Positions 53,881 through 63,152 of a stretch of DNA of 64,000 nt are shown in pieces. Source of the stretch: Candidatus Pantoea soli (lineage in GTDB: Bacteria; Pseudomonadota; Gammaproteobacteria; Enterobacterales; Enterobacteriaceae). The notes under the pieces were generated by a model. It was not told the DNA's origin and searched no databases. It worked only from the letters and a program-made list of their open reading frames with translations. Location of the stretch: NCBI RefSeq assembly GCF_007833795.1, contig NZ_CP032702.1, positions 558,001-622,000 on the forward strand. The letters are read 5' to 3'. How positions within the stretch are numbered: the first letter of the stretch is position 1; each line of letters begins with the position of its first letter. The position numbers were made by a program, and so were the translations under genes.

Positions 53881-56800
53881 ATGGCAACCGGAAATACGAT
53901 TGGTAAATTACAATATGCGCCTGCGCCACAAGGCCATGTGGCGGCGGGCAGTGCCAACCCGCCGAAAAAGAAAAGCTGGTGGAGCAGTTATGGCGACTGG
54001 GTGCATACCGGCCTGGATGTTTTAGGTGCCGTACCGGTTGTTGGCGCCGTTGCCGACGGCGCTAACGCGGCAATTTACACCGCAGAAGGCGATTATGGTA
54101 ACGCAGCACTTTCAGCTGCTTCGGCGGCAGCTAACTTTGTACCCGGCGGGGGCGCTGCGTTTAAAGCGGGGAAACTGGCCGCAAAGGCAGGTAAAGCAGT
54201 CGAAGCCGCGAAAGCGGGCAAGGGTATTGCAAAAGAAGGTGCTGAACTGGCAGAAAAAGCAGCAGCCAGAGCTGAAACGACCGCCGCTAAAGCCGAAGCT
54301 AAAGCCGCTAAAAAAGAGGCTGATGAAGTTATCAGCGCCAAGAAAGCGGGCAGTGAAAAAGGGGGCAGCGATAAAGGCCATGCTCAGAAAAAGACTGAAC
54401 CGTGTAAAATTCCGGCAAGTCCTCTGCCGCAGGTGGATATGGCGGTTGGTAGTCCGGTTAACCCTGTGCTGGGTATCAAGCTGCTGTTCGGCCCTGAAGA
54501 CAATGATTTCTCTTTCCCGGCCTCGGTCCCCCTTAACTGGCAACGCTACTATTTTTCTGACGAAACGGGTAATGGCTGGCTGGGGCAGGGCTGGTCTCTG
54601 CCCATCTCACAGGAAGTACGCAGGAAAAATCATCTGCTGATACTGATCGATGAGCAGGGGCGCGAAATAGAGTTTCCTTATCCTGAGGCAGGACGCAGGC
54701 CACAACTTCATCGCCATGAGCAGCTCTCTCTCTCACAACCGCAGGCAGAGGAATTCTGCATTTCAGACGCGGATGAAAGCCAGCACTGGCACTTTACGCA
54801 TAAAGCTGAATCTGACCGCTGGCTGTTATCAGCCATCAGCGACCGTCACGGCAACCGCCTGACACTGCGTTACGATACCCGGAATCTGCCTGTACAGATT
54901 GAGGATAGCGCTGGCCGTCGATTTAATATCACCTTTTCAACATTTTCATCGGATACGGGTATCCCCTTAATCCGTATCACCAGCGTCAGCGTCTGTTATC
55001 CGTCTGACCCTCTGAATGCTGAAATTCTGTGCCGCTACGATTATTCGACGCAGGGTGATCTTATTGCTGTGCGTAACGAGCTCAACGAGGTGTTGCGTGA
55101 ATTCCGCTACCGTAACCATATTATGGTGGCGCATCGGCGCGCGGGCGAGATGGAGTGTTTTTATCATTACGACACCTATGCTCCTGAAGGAAAGGTTTTG
55201 GCACATCGTGACAACCTCGGCGGGGAATGGCGTTTTGAGTATGGCCATCAGTCCACAACGGTCACGGATGCCCTGGGACGCGTAACGCGTTACGACTTTG
55301 ACGATAACCAGGAACTGATCGGCTATCAGGATGCGATGGAAGGCTATATTCGTATCAGACGGAATGTTCGCGGTCAGATGACAGAACTCACCGATCAGTG
55401 CGGCCGGGTAACGCGTTACCGCTATGATGAACGTGGCAACTGTACAGCCATCATTGAGCCAGACGGTCAGACTACACGTTTTGACTATCACGAACGCTGG
55501 AATATGCCGGTTCGTATAACCAACATGCTGGGTGGCACCCGGGAATTTAGTTACGACACAGCAGGAAACTTAATCCGCTTCTCGGATGAGATAGGTCGCA
55601 TTACAGAATATAACCATGACGATCGCGGCAATCTGGTCAGGGTGCGTGATGCTGCAGCGGGCGTACAAACGTTATGCTGGAACCAGGCCAACTTCCTTAT
55701 CAGTCATACCGACTGCTCCGGCCGAACCACCACCTTCGATTATGATAAATATGGCTGGATGAAGCAGCAGACTGATGCAGCAGGCAGCCTGACGCAGTTT
55801 GGTAACCGATGGAATGGCCTGCCTCAGCGGATAGTGTATGCCGATGGTGGATCAGAGAGTTTTGAGTTTGATCGCTGGAAACGGCTGGTTGCCTGGCAGG
55901 ATCCTCAGGGGCAGATTACACGCTGGACACTGGCAGCGGATGGCGTGCCGTTATCGCGAACTGATGCACTCGGCCACAGCATTGGCTACGAATACGATCT
56001 GGCCCGTCGCCTGAACGCACTGACTAATGAGAACGGTGCGCGATATACATTTTGCTACGATGCCCGGGATAACCTGATAGAAGAGCGCGGGTTTGATGGG
56101 TGTAAAACGCGTTATGAATATGATGACAGTGGCTGGTTGCTGGCTCGCTTTGAAGAAGGCGATGGCAGCGGGCCGGTAATCCAGTCACGCTATCAGCGTG
56201 ACGCGGCCGGGCGATTACTGGAAAAAATGGTGTCGCGCGGAGGCGATGCAGTATGGCAACGTACCCGCTATCGTTATGATGCGCTGGGACGCCTGACTGC
56301 AGGGGTAAATCACGGCGGTCGCTCTGAGCTGGAATGGGACGATGCAGGTCAGTTACTTGCTGAGCGGACGCTGGTTCGTGGGCACCGTTACGAACTGCAC
56401 CACAGCTATGATGAGCTGGGTAACCGGACGCATACCACCTTGCCGGGTGGCCGGGAACTGAAGCAGTTTTATTACGGCAGCGGGCATCGGGTCCAGGTTA
56501 ACTTTGGTAACCGGGTCATCAGCGAAAGCGAACGTGACGTCCTGCATCGGGAAGTGCGACGCACCCAGGGCGCAATCACCAGTGAATATCTGCACGACGA
56601 GATGGGACGGCTGATAAGCCAGCGTGCGGGCCGTGGCGCTCAGTCAGCGGTGGCACGCGAGTATGTCTGGCGGCGCGATGGACAGCTGACGCAGATGACA
56701 GATAAATACACGGGCGATTATCGTTACGAATATGACGCGCTGGGACGTATGACGCGGGCGCGTGATGAGTATTTTGCCTTTGACCCGGCACACAATCTGC

Positions 56801-57918
56801 TGAGCGAGGCCCAGGCGCAGCCCCTGCAGGATAACCGACTCAGGGTTTATGAAGATAAACGCTGGACCTATGACTGTTTCGGCAATGTGACGCGTAAGCA
56901 GAGTGGCCGACATACAGATCAGCAGTTTATCTGGAACGCTGAACATCAGCTGACCGAATCGGTGAGCACCCGAAACGGCTTCGAGCAGCGGACCACCTAC
57001 GGCTATGATGCATTTGGCCGCCGAAGCTGGAAACGTGATGCTTTTGGTATCACGCGCTTTATCTGGGAGGGCAATCGCCTGCTGAGTGAGGTGAGAGGGT
57101 CCCGACAGCACCTCTGGATTTACGAAGATAACAGCTTTGCTCCCATGGCGCAGATCAGTCTGCAGGAGGGCGAGACGGAGCATGAAGCTCAGGTTCACTG
57201 GTATCATAATGACGTGTCTGGTCTGCCACGGGAGCTGACCGGAACTGATGGCAGTGTGGTCTGGCGTACCGTCTATCGTGCCTGGGGTAATACACTGCGC
57301 ACAGAGCAGGTCGCAGTAGAGAATGCAGAGCCGATTTATCAGCCACTGCGCTATCAGGGTCAGTATTTCGATGCGGAAACAGGTTTGCACTATAACCGTT
57401 TTCGCTATTATGATCCGGATGCGGGCAGGTTTGTGAGCCAGGACCCGATAGGACTTGCTGGTGGTGTTAACCTTTATCAGTATGCGCCGAATCCGCTGAG
57501 TTGGGTGGATCCGCTGGGGTTGAATCGGGCGAAATGTAAACCCGAAGCTGTTGAGTTAGATCCCAAAACGATTCGTTTTAGTCAAAGTTCTGTAAATGGT
57601 GCTGCTGATTTAACTCATAGTATGAGAAAGAATGGGTGGGCTGGAGACCCGATTGATGTTGTTAGAATGAGCGATGGAAAATTAACAACTATTGATAATA
57701 CCAGAGTACTGGCAGCATCCAGAGCAGGGATAAATGTCAAAGCAAGAATTCATGATGGTTCATCATCTTTGCCAAATGAATTTATTGAACGTTTTACTAC
57801 TAAAAAAGGAACGCCTTCTTCCTGGGAAGATGCAATACAATTACGAATTGGTAAACAAGCTTCTAAATATAAAAATGGTTATCCTAACGGGTCAAATATA
57901 ATAGGGTCATTGGACTAA
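53881..57918 (+). CDS. rhs: Rhs toxin with ParB-like nuclease-fold C-terminal tip
   Basis: A 1345-residue Rhs protein. The N-terminus (about 1-170) has hydrophobic, Ala/Gly-rich helices (GLDVLGAVPVVGAVADGANA) and a Lys/Ala/Glu-rich helix, but no PAAR motif, unusual for a T6SS Rhs. YD repeats (about 200-1120) build the hollow shell. The core ends with the hallmark [20 protein letters not shown]...DPLGL (about 1178-1214), where the toxin is cut off inside the shell. The ~131-residue tip contains IRFSQSSV, DPIDVVRMSDGKLTTIDNTR and RVLAA, resembling ParB-like toxins. The tip is AT-rich. Confidence 0.9.
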   Translation: MATGNTIGKLQYAPAPQGHVAAGSANPPKKKSWWSSYGDWVHTGLDVLGAVPVVGAVADGANAAIYTAEGDYGNAALSAASAAANFVPGGGAAFKAGKLAAKAGKAVEAAKAGKGIAKEGAELAEKAAARAETTAAKAEAKAAKKEADEVISAKKAGSEKGGSDKGHAQKKTEPCKIPASPLPQVDMAVGSPVNPVLGIKLLFGPEDNDFSFPASVPLNWQRYYFSDETGNGWLGQGWSLPISQEVRRKNHLLILIDEQGREIEFPYPEAGRRPQLHRHEQLSLSQPQAEEFCISDADESQHWHFTHKAESDRWLLSAISDRHGNRLTLRYDTRNLPVQIEDSAGRRFNITFSTFSSDTGIPLIRITSVSVCYPSDPLNAEILCRYDYSTQGDLIAVRNELNEVLREFRYRNHIMVAHRRAGEMECFYHYDTYAPEGKVLAHRDNLGGEWRFEYGHQSTTVTDALGRVTRYDFDDNQELIGYQDAMEGYIRIRRNVRGQMTELTDQCGRVTRYRYDERGNCTAIIEPDGQTTRFDYHERWNMPVRITNMLGGTREFSYDTAGNLIRFSDEIGRITEYNHDDRGNLVRVRDAAAGVQTLCWNQANFLISHTDCSGRTTTFDYDKYGWMKQQTDAAGSLTQFGNRWNGLPQRIVYADGGSESFEFDRWKRLVAWQDPQGQITRWTLAADGVPLSRTDALGHSIGYEYDLARRLNALTNENGARYTFCYDARDNLIEERGFDGCKTRYEYDDSGWLLARFEEGDGSGPVIQSRYQRDAAGRLLEKMVSRGGDAVWQRTRYRYDALGRLTAGVNHGGRSELEWDDAGQLLAERTLVRGHRYELHHSYDELGNRTHTTLPGGRELKQFYYGSGHRVQVNFGNRVISESERDVLHREVRRTQGAITSEYLHDEMGRLISQRAGRGAQSAVAREYVWRRDGQLTQMTDKYTGDYRYEYDALGRMTRARDEYFAFDPAHNLLSEAQAQPLQDNRLRVYEDKRWTYDCFGNVTRKQSGRHTDQQFIWNAEHQLTESVSTRNGFEQRTTYGYDAFGRRSWKRDAFGITRFIWEGNRLLSEVRGSRQHLWIYEDNSFAPMAQISLQEGETEHEAQVHWYHNDVSGLPRELTGTDGSVVWRTVYRAWGNTLRTEQVAVENAEPIYQPLRYQGQYFDAETGLHYNRFRYYDPDAGRFVSQDPIGLAGGVNLYQYAPNPLSWVDPLGLNRAKCKPEAVELDPKTIRFSQSSVNGAADLTHSMRKNGWAGDPIDVVRMSDGKLTTIDNTRVLAASRAGINVKARIHDGSSSLPNEFIERFTTKKGTPSSWEDAIQLRIGKQASKYKNGYPNGSNIIGSLD

Positions 57919-57919
57919 T

Positions 57920-58276
57920 ATGGAACAGCTTCTAATTGAAAAAGAACTACCAGCGGGATTTTATTATCCTGATGAATTCAAAAGAATAGTATCACAAGGC
58001 TTACTGGATTTTGATCCGTGGCTCATTCTTCAGGGCGAGAGGCTGAGAATTCGCTTTAATGGAATAAAAAGCCGTTATCCATCACGTGAATTAATACCTT
58101 TTGCAAGAAGAGAGGATAACGATGATGTTGCTTGTTGGGAAGTGAATAAGCCAGGCAAGGTTATCATTATTCATGACTTCGCCAAAGAAGGTTATGAAAA
58201 TGTCCAGGAAATTGACAGCTTCTGGGACTGGTTAAGAAGCGCTCTTGAAGCTACGATTGAATACGATGGAGAGTAA
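57920..58276 (+). CDS. cognate immunity protein of the full-length Rhs toxin
   Basis: A 118-residue cytoplasmic protein encoded one base after the rhs stop. It has an acidic SUKH/SMI1-like flavour (GLLDFDPWLIL, RELIPFARREDNDDVACWEV, DSFWDWLRSALE), a fold common among immunity proteins. A conserved terminator follows 5 bp after its stop. Confidence 0.75.
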   Translation: MEQLLIEKELPAGFYYPDEFKRIVSQGLLDFDPWLILQGERLRIRFNGIKSRYPSRELIPFARREDNDDVACWEVNKPGKVIIIHDFAKEGYENVQEIDSFWDWLRSALEATIEYDGE

Positions 58277-58281
58277 AGTTT

Positions 58282-58317
58282 AAAAAGCCGAAAGCGATCT
58301 GATCCTTCCGGCTTTTT
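58282..58317 (+). terminator. terminator after Rhs immunity gene, conserved unit A
   Basis: AAAAAGCCG (58282-58290) pairs with CGGCTTTTT (58309-58317) around an interior containing AAGCGATC and CCTTC. The same loop words recur in hairpins at 61814-61857 and 62895-62932, so this is a repeated element of the array. The A-rich left arm makes it able to terminate in both directions, serving the convergent symE remnant too. Confidence 0.8.
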
Positions 58318-58333
58318 ACCGTCAGCTGCTGAC

Positions 58334-58470
58334 CTAGGCCTGCAACGTTTTAATCTGCTGCCGGGTTTGTCTGGCGTCCCGCTTCTGCTGGACAAAGCGG
58401 GCCACTTCCTCGTGCAAACTGGCCACGCTTCGATCTTCGGGTATCATCAGCAGACAGCCGTCTTTAAAAG
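58334..58470 (-). pseudogene. 3' remnant of a symE-like gene (unit A)
   Basis: On the minus strand an open stretch reads GCLLMIPEDRSVASLHEEV then ARFVQQKRDARQTRQQIK and stops at TAG 58334-58336. The GCLLMI part fits the end of the SymE domain (G/C-C-hydrophobic triplet), followed by a charged C-terminal extension. The start is lost at the junction with another remnant. It runs toward the immunity gene, ending at the shared terminator. Confidence 0.5.
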
Positions 58471-58519
58471 TTCATTGTGAAACTTGGCTGGCTAATTAAA
58501 TTAAGATTGGAAACAGGCT

Positions 58520-58639
58520 ATGAATATAGATACTGGCTATGTATTTCCCTTACGCCGGGTCTCTAAAAACAGAGCCAGCAACGTTTCTCTACCGTCTTTC
58601 GGTAAGCCATTGGATAGCGCTAATTTGCGGATGTATTAA
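58520..58639 (+). pseudogene. 5' remnant of the 357-residue T6SS-cargo gene
   Basis: ATG 58520 begins MNIDTGYVFPLRRVSKNRAS, close to MNIGTGYAFPL (47938) and MNTANNYVFPV (39625), then loses similarity and stops at 58639. It is the third copy of this gene start in the window and the second dead one. Confidence 0.5.
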
Positions 58640-58640
58640 C

Positions 58641-58713
58641 ACGAGCGCGTGATGAGTATTTTGCCTTTGACCCGGCGCATACTAACGATCACCATATTTA
58701 CTATGATAAATAA
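58641..58713 (+). pseudogene. short Rhs core fragment fused to a toxin end
   Basis: GCGCGTGATGAGTATTTTGC and the bases after it match the rhs core at about 56758. After FDPAH the frame continues NDHHIYYDK-stop, ending inside the next gene's start. A deletion seems to have joined a piece of Rhs shell to the last codons of a lost toxin tip. Confidence 0.6.
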
Positions 58714-59137
58714 ACTTGAAGAAAAAATACTATTGCGTAGAGCAAGTAGTTTTGCTGAGAATCTAAAGGGTATCGAATCCTTCACAGTTTCATTGTTAGA
58801 GGAAAATGATTTTTCATGGCATAAAAAAGAATTAGAAATAGCCAGGGCTATCGACATAAAAAATAAAGGTCTTTATTTTCAACAGCCTGTAGAAGAAAGT
58901 AAAGTGATTGCTTCTGTGCTTCGCGTTATGAAATTAGATAAATGCCTTTCTTGTTGTCTGATCTTTGAAGGCTTGTGCGGTGTATTTGTCAGAGTTAATG
59001 ATTTGCAGTCTTTTCTACAAAGCATATTTAAGTTAAGTGGAACGTATGATTTATCATTAGTGTTCGAATCGCCAGATGGGATAATTAATATAAGTGATGA
59101 TGAATATGAGGTTGAAGTTTATCATAAACTAAAATAG
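58703..59137 (+). CDS. orphan immunity protein (unit B)
   Basis: A 144-residue soluble protein; ATG 58703 overlaps the end of the toxin remnant (ATGATAAATAA), the normal toxin/immunity overlap. An upstream in-frame ATG (58649) lies in the Rhs fragment and is rejected. I recognise no family (KGIESFTVSLLEENDF, VLRVMKLDKCLSCCLIFEG). It may still defend against siblings carrying the lost toxin. No terminator or symE remnant is seen in the 59138-59270 gap that follows. Confidence 0.6.
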   Translation: MINKLEEKILLRRASSFAENLKGIESFTVSLLEENDFSWHKKELEIARAIDIKNKGLYFQQPVEESKVIASVLRVMKLDKCLSCCLIFEGLCGVFVRVNDLQSFLQSIFKLSGTYDLSLVFESPDGIINISDDEYEVEVYHKLK

Positions 59138-59273
59138 TTGCTGATAGTTGCTTTGTTAATTTTAAGTGTGTTTTATATCATAGCCAAGCACGAGCTTAAT
59201 AAAACTAAGCTATAACAAAAAATGTGTTATGTAAATTTTCTGGTGTTATTAGGTCGTAATTATATATGCGATG

Positions 59274-60113
59274 CTTAGGTATCACGCGCTTCATCAGGGA
59301 AATCAATCGCCTGCTAAGTGAGGTGGGAGGCTCGCGCTAGCGTATCTGGGTTTATGAGGATGACAGCTTTACACTGCTGAAGCCGATAAGTCTGCAGCAG
59401 GGCGAGACGGAGCATGAAGCTCAGGTTCACTGGTATCACAATGACGTTGCAGGCATGCCGCGTGAGCTGACCGGTGCGGATGGTAGTGTAGCGTGGCGGG
59501 CAGAGTATCGGGCATGGGGCAACACGGTACGGGTAGAGCATGCGCAGACGCGCCATGCTGAGCCGGTACACCAGCCGCTGCGCTATCAGGGCCAGTACTA
59601 CGATGCAGAAACGGGTTTGCACTATAACCGTTTCCGCTACTATGATCCGGATGCGGGACGATTCATCAGTCAGGATCCGATAGGGCTGGCGGGTGGGCTG
59701 AATCTTTATCAGTATGCGCCGAACCCCATTGGATGGATTGATCCATTAGGGTTGAGTAAGTGTAAACCAGAACAAAAAGATGGAAAATATCCCTCGCGAA
59801 ATGCAGCTTTCAGAGCAGCGAAAAGGGATGCTGGGATTCCTATGAGTCAAGCGCCAACAAAAGTTGAAAAGGTAAACTTAACGGATAGAGATGGTCATAA
59901 TATACTTGGTAAAGATTATCAGCCTATAAAAACAAGAGAATATACATTTAACAGATATGGGAAAGATGATGTGGTTATTCAGGATCACTGGCCTGGACAT
60001 ACCTATGGTCCCGAAGGAACTCCTGGTAACCAGGGCCACATATTAATATTCGACCTATCAACGATACTCGTAATGGCAAAGTTTCAGGTACCCTCGAACA
60101 TTACCCTTTTTAG
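59274..60113 (+). pseudogene. displaced Rhs tail with frameshifted nuclease-like tip (unit C)
   Basis: Similar to the full Rhs from about base 57037 (GITRF, SEV) through DPIGLAGG and DPLGL. It has an amber codon at 59338-59340, so it has no start of its own except the internal ATG 59455. After DPLGL (59740-59754) the tip reads KYPSRNAAFRAAKRDAGIP, NREYTF-like TREYTFNRYGKDDVVIQDHW and GPEGTPGNQG. There, near 60036, a missing base shifts the frame; restoring it gives HINIRPINDTRNGK and GTLEHYPF-stop at 60111-60113, the expected end of this toxin family. The open frame otherwise runs to 60129. The toxin is probably inactive. Confidence 0.8.
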
Positions 60114-60244
60114 GAAAAATCATGACTAACTGGATAGAGTTTCTTGTCAACTCACAGCCCATAAAAGCCATATTGACCTGCTCCCCGTTGATTAATACAC
60201 CGTGATGTTAGTAATGTCTTCATAAGTCACATGAGGACGTCCCC

Positions 60245-60508
60245 ATGAAGAAGCGATTTTCCGACGAACAGATCATCAGTATTCTCCGCGAGGCAGAAGC
60301 CGGGGTTTCGGCCCGGGAACTCTGCCGCAAGCATGCTATTTCAGACGCCACCTTCTACACCTGGCGCAAGAAGTTTGGCGGCATGGAAGTCCCCGAAGTG
60401 AAGCGGCTCAAGTCGCTTGAAGAGGAGAATGCCCGCCTCAAGAAGCTGCTCGCTGAAGCCATGCTGGATAAGGAGGCGCTTCAGGTGGCTCTGGGCCGAA
60501 AGTTCTGA
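60245..60508 (+). CDS. IS3-family transposase OrfA
   Basis: An 87-residue protein with a helix-turn-helix ([33 protein letters not shown]) and a leucine-zipper-like tail ([20 protein letters not shown]). It binds the IS ends. Its end contains CGAAAG, where a -1 shift would enter the orfB frame, the usual way the OrfAB transposase is made. Confidence 0.93.
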   Translation: MKKRFSDEQIISILREAEAGVSARELCRKHAISDATFYTWRKKFGGMEVPEVKRLKSLEEENARLKKLLAEAMLDKEALQVALGRKF

Positions 60509-60531
60509 CGACAGACCAGAAGCGGGAAGCC

Positions 60532-61365
60532 GTGGAAGTCATGTGTGAGGCCGCAGGTCTGTCGCAACGTCGTGCCTGCAGGCTGGCAGGCTTGCCCCTG
60601 TCGACCTGCCGTTATTCGGCTCAGCGTCCGGCTGCTGACGCGTTGCTGTCCCTACGCATTACAGAGCTGGCACTTGAACGCCGCCGCTTTGGCTACCGGC
60701 GCATCTGGCAGTTACTGCGCCGGGAAGGCCTTCACGTCAACCACAAGCGGGTATACCGCATCTATCATCTCAACGGCCTGGGTGTAAAGCGCAGGCGACG
60801 CCGCAAGGGGCTGGCGACTGAGCGGCTTCCGCTTCTTCGTCCGGATGCGCCGAACCTGACATGGTCAATGGATTTTGTCATGGATGCTCTTGCCAGCGGC
60901 CGCCGGGTTAAGTGTCTGACCTGCGTGGATGATTTCACGAAGGAGTGTCTGACGATCACCACGGCATTCGGGATTACAGGCGTTCAGGTGACACGCATTC
61001 TGGACAGCATTGCGCTGTTTCGTGGCTATCCTGCAACGATAAGAACTGATCAGGGTCCGGAGTTTACCTGCCGTGCGCTGGATCAATGGGCCTTTGAACA
61101 TGGTGTTGAGTTGCGCTTAATCCAGCCAGGCAAGCCAACGCAGAACGGATTTATTGAGAGCTTCAATGGCCGCTTCCGGGATGAATGTCTGAATGAACAC
61201 TGGTTCAGCGATATTCTTCATGCCCGGGAAATCATTAATGACTGGCGGCAGGATTATAACGAGTGTCGACCACATTCATCTCTGGATTACCAGACGCCAG
61301 CTGAATTTGCAGCAGGCTGGCGAGACGGGAAATATGAAGAAAAACCAACCGACATTACTAACTGA
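60532..61365 (+). CDS. IS3-family transposase OrfB (DDE integrase)
   Basis: A 277-residue frame beginning with GTG at 60532, more probably expressed by -1 frameshift from orfA, since the frame stays open upstream to the orfA end ([13 protein letters not shown]). The HTH_21 region ([16 protein letters not shown]) is followed by the rve integrase core with the catalytic triad: [15 protein letters not shown] and the Glu in [10 protein letters not shown]. All are intact. Confidence 0.93.
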   Translation: MEVMCEAAGLSQRRACRLAGLPLSTCRYSAQRPAADALLSLRITELALERRRFGYRRIWQLLRREGLHVNHKRVYRIYHLNGLGVKRRRRRKGLATERLPLLRPDAPNLTWSMDFVMDALASGRRVKCLTCVDDFTKECLTITTAFGITGVQVTRILDSIALFRGYPATIRTDQGPEFTCRALDQWAFEHGVELRLIQPGKPTQNGFIESFNGRFRDECLNEHWFSDILHAREIINDWRQDYNECRPHSSLDYQTPAEFAAGWRDGKYEEKPTDITN

Positions 61366-61813
61366 AGGTTGTATCTAATCCTGGGGGCAGGTCAATATAT
61401 GGGGATTGTACCCCTTCATTAAATAATGTTGATGTTCATAGCGTTATTTTTAAAAGGGATGGCCCGACGGTATCTATTAAACTAAACTTAAATGAATATC
61501 CAACAAAGCCACCAAAAAAATGGGAAGTCCAAAAATTTAACACTGTTCAGATTGTTCTTTCCTTTTTAGGGGTGAAGTCAATAAATATGTCTGGCTGGGT
61601 TTATACGAATTACTCTATGAATCTGGTGGTTTCCAGAAAAAACGAATTGATATCATTAAGTGCAAAAAAAGATGATTTTGAAATAAATCTGGAATCTGGT
61701 TTCGTAGATATAGATTCAATATCAGCTTATTTAAAATAATAGCATTTATATAGGTTGGGTAACAATTATCTATATTGAGTGATGATTATATCGAACGCGA
61801 GATGGGAGATGTG

Positions 61814-61857
61814 AAATAAAGCCAGAAGCGATCCGCGCTACCCTTCCGGCTTTATTT
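61814..61857 (+). terminator. terminator after imm50, conserved unit C
   Basis: AAATAAAGCC (61814-61823) pairs with GGCTTTATTT (61848-61857). The interior again has AAGCGATC and CCTTCC as in the hairpins at 58282 and 62895. The stem changes in this copy are compensatory (ATAAAG/CTTTAT), so structure is kept. Confidence 0.8.
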
Positions 61858-61930
61858 TAGCGGCTGGTCTTAGCCAGCAAAACCAGGGCCTGCTGCCGGA
61901 CCTGGTCCATTTCCCGCAGTCACTGCTCCA
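61858..61930 (-). pseudogene. 3' remnant of a symE-like gene (unit C)
   Basis: On the minus strand: HLEQ-stop-LREMDQVRQQALVL then LAKTSR-stop, ending right at the terminator. It resembles the charged C-terminal extension of the unit A remnant (LHEEVARF..QKR..RQ.RQQ). Only the tail is left, so the call depends on position and the better copies in units A and D. Confidence 0.35.
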
Positions 61931-61944
61931 GGTGAGGGTGGAGC

Positions 61945-62532
61945 ATGCAGACACGCCATGCTGAGTTGGTGTACCAGCCGCTGTGCTATCAGGGCCAGTA
62001 CTACGATGCAGAAACGGGTATGCACTATAACCGTTTCCGCTACTATGATCCGGATGCGGGACGGTTCATCAGTCAGGACCCGATAGGGTTGGCGGGTGGG
62101 CTGAATCTTTATCATTATGCGCCGAACCCGCTGAACTGGATCGACCCACTGGGGTTGAGAAAATGTGATCCTGAAAAATGGGATGTAAGTTCTCATCAAA
62201 GTAATAAAAATGCTGTTAAAGGTAAAAATCCTGGACTGGACTCTCATCATATTGGTCAGAAGAATATTATGAAAGATCTGGTTGAAGGATATAATTCTGC
62301 GACAGCTCCAGCCATATTAGTTTCTCGAGTGGGCCACACCGTATCTAAAGAAGGATTAGGCATTGTATCCAGAAGTAAAATAAATCCCAAGACTGGATTA
62401 CCATTTGCAAATGCCAGAGATGTCGTAGCGAGGGATATAAGGAAGTTAAGAAGGGTGTATCCTGAGATACCAAATAGTAAACTTCAGGAACTTATCAAAT
62501 TGAACAAGTCTATGTATCCTGAATTAAGATAA
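61945..62532 (+). CDS. displaced Rhs tail with HNH/EndoVII-type nuclease tip (unit D)
   Basis: Rhs similarity begins near 61929, with a 2-bp deletion, and the frame opens at ATG 61945 (195 residues). The Rhs end [14 protein letters not shown]...DPLGL is intact (to 62157). The tip has [28 protein letters not shown] and [20 protein letters not shown], an SHH-type signature of His-Me-finger nucleases found in polymorphic toxins. Without a shell and a start of its own it is probably silent, serving as a reservoir that can recombine onto the full rhs. Confidence 0.7.
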   Translation: MQTRHAELVYQPLCYQGQYYDAETGMHYNRFRYYDPDAGRFISQDPIGLAGGLNLYHYAPNPLNWIDPLGLRKCDPEKWDVSSHQSNKNAVKGKNPGLDSHHIGQKNIMKDLVEGYNSATAPAILVSRVGHTVSKEGLGIVSRSKINPKTGLPFANARDVVARDIRKLRRVYPEIPNSKLQELIKLNKSMYPELR

Positions 62533-62542
62533 AGAGGCATGT

Positions 62543-62893
62543 ATGAATCTTGACGAACAAGTAGTTAATGCTATCTTCAAAGAGTTGTTTGAAGATAACT
62601 CAGAGCGTTATAGGCAGTCTCTCAGCAAACCAGTAAATAATGATACTGATACCTATGGTAAAGCAAGAAATGCTCTGGCTAATCTAAGTCAGGCAGAAAA
62701 GGAATGTATATTTAAATTTATAGATCTCGCGATCGCCGATAGTGCTTCGGTCATATTAAGTACTCTGGATGGTTCCAATTACCCTGATAATATTGATGGT
62801 GATTTTATTGTGACCTATAAAGATGATGAAATACAAGGAAGTCTGCAAGATATATTTATAGAAAAAGCTGAAAGTAAAGGTATATATAATTAA
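62543..62893 (+). CDS. immunity protein for the SHH-nuclease tip (unit D)
   Basis: A 116-residue acidic cytoplasmic protein starting 10 bp after the toxin stop, with GAGG upstream. Patterns such as LSQAEKECIFKFIDLAIADS, ASVILSTLDGSNYPDNIDGD and GSLQDIFIEKAE are shared by immunity proteins that accompany nuclease tips. The frame is intact although the toxin is probably silent. The conserved terminator follows at once. Confidence 0.7.
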   Translation: MNLDEQVVNAIFKELFEDNSERYRQSLSKPVNNDTDTYGKARNALANLSQAEKECIFKFIDLAIADSASVILSTLDGSNYPDNIDGDFIVTYKDDEIQGSLQDIFIEKAESKGIYN

Positions 62894-62894
62894 A

Positions 62895-62932
62895 AAAAGC
62901 CGGAAGCGATCTTAACGATCCTTCCGGCTTTT
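62895..62932 (+). terminator. terminator after unit D immunity gene
   Basis: AAAAGCCGGAAG (62895-62906) pairs with CTTCCGGCTTTT (62921-62932), and GATC pairs inside with GATC around a TTAAC loop. It is the most complete copy of the repeated terminator and works for both the immunity gene and the convergent symE. Confidence 0.88.
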
Positions 62933-62936
62933 CTCT

Positions 62937-63152
62937 TTAGCTGCCAGTTGTCAGGGTCAGGCAGCACTGTTTAACCGTCACCGTTACCTTCTGACTAACC
63001 CTGTACCCCGCCTCTCGCAGCCATCTACCGGACAGGTTCAGCGTCGGAGAGCTGGTATCGCCGCGCTGCGGCCGGTATCCCACAAGGTACTGCCGTTCTG
63101 TCTTTGCCGCTTTATCTGCGGCGGTGCCTGACTTAGAATGCCTCTCAGCCAT
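62937..63152 (-). CDS. symE: SymE-family toxin, convergent with the Rhs immunity gene
   Basis: A 71-residue SymE-like protein on the minus strand. The SymE domain is visible: RQYLVGYRPQ, TLNLSGRWLREAGY and KVTVTVKQCCLTLT. E. coli SymE is an SOS-induced, AbrB-fold RNA-degrading or nucleoid-binding toxin kept low by the antisense RNA SymR. ATG 63152 is chosen, and the frame is open a little further upstream. The protein lacks the charged C-terminal extension seen in unit A. Its stop is 5 bp from the shared terminator. An antisense SymR-like RNA would run rightward across 63100-63200; I cannot place its promoter. Confidence 0.75.
   Translation of the reverse strand: MAERHSKSGTAADKAAKTERQYLVGYRPQRGDTSSPTLNLSGRWLREAGYRVSQKVTVTVKQCCLTLTTGS

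Larger units (their letters stand above)
60174..61394 (+). mobile_element. complete IS3-family insertion sequence (IS407-group-like), 1221 bp
   Basis: The imperfect terminal inverted repeats begin TGACCTGCTCCCC on the left and, on the complement, TGACCTGCCCCCA on the right. A 4-bp target duplication ATAT flanks the element (60170-60173 and 61395-61398), matching the IS407 group. It contains orfA and orfB on the + strand, both intact, so the copy looks recent and may be active. Confidence 0.92.
60122..61739 (+). pseudogene. imm50-like immunity gene interrupted by an IS3-family element
   Basis: The first part (60122-60173) reads MTNWIEFLVNSQPIKAI. The second part, after the IS, reads GDCTPSLNNVDVHSVIFKRD, then PPKKWEVQKFNTVQ, to a stop at 61737-61739. 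Removing the IS and one ATAT copy joins them in frame to 130 residues. The pattern (P.KW....N.V, early loop G.CPSL.N) fits immunity family Imm50. It starts 8 bp after the restored toxin stop. Confidence 0.75.

Noticed and set aside
60500..60540. Apparent frameshift between IS orfA and orfB
   Set aside because: This is the normal programmed -1 arrangement of IS3-family elements, not a mutation.
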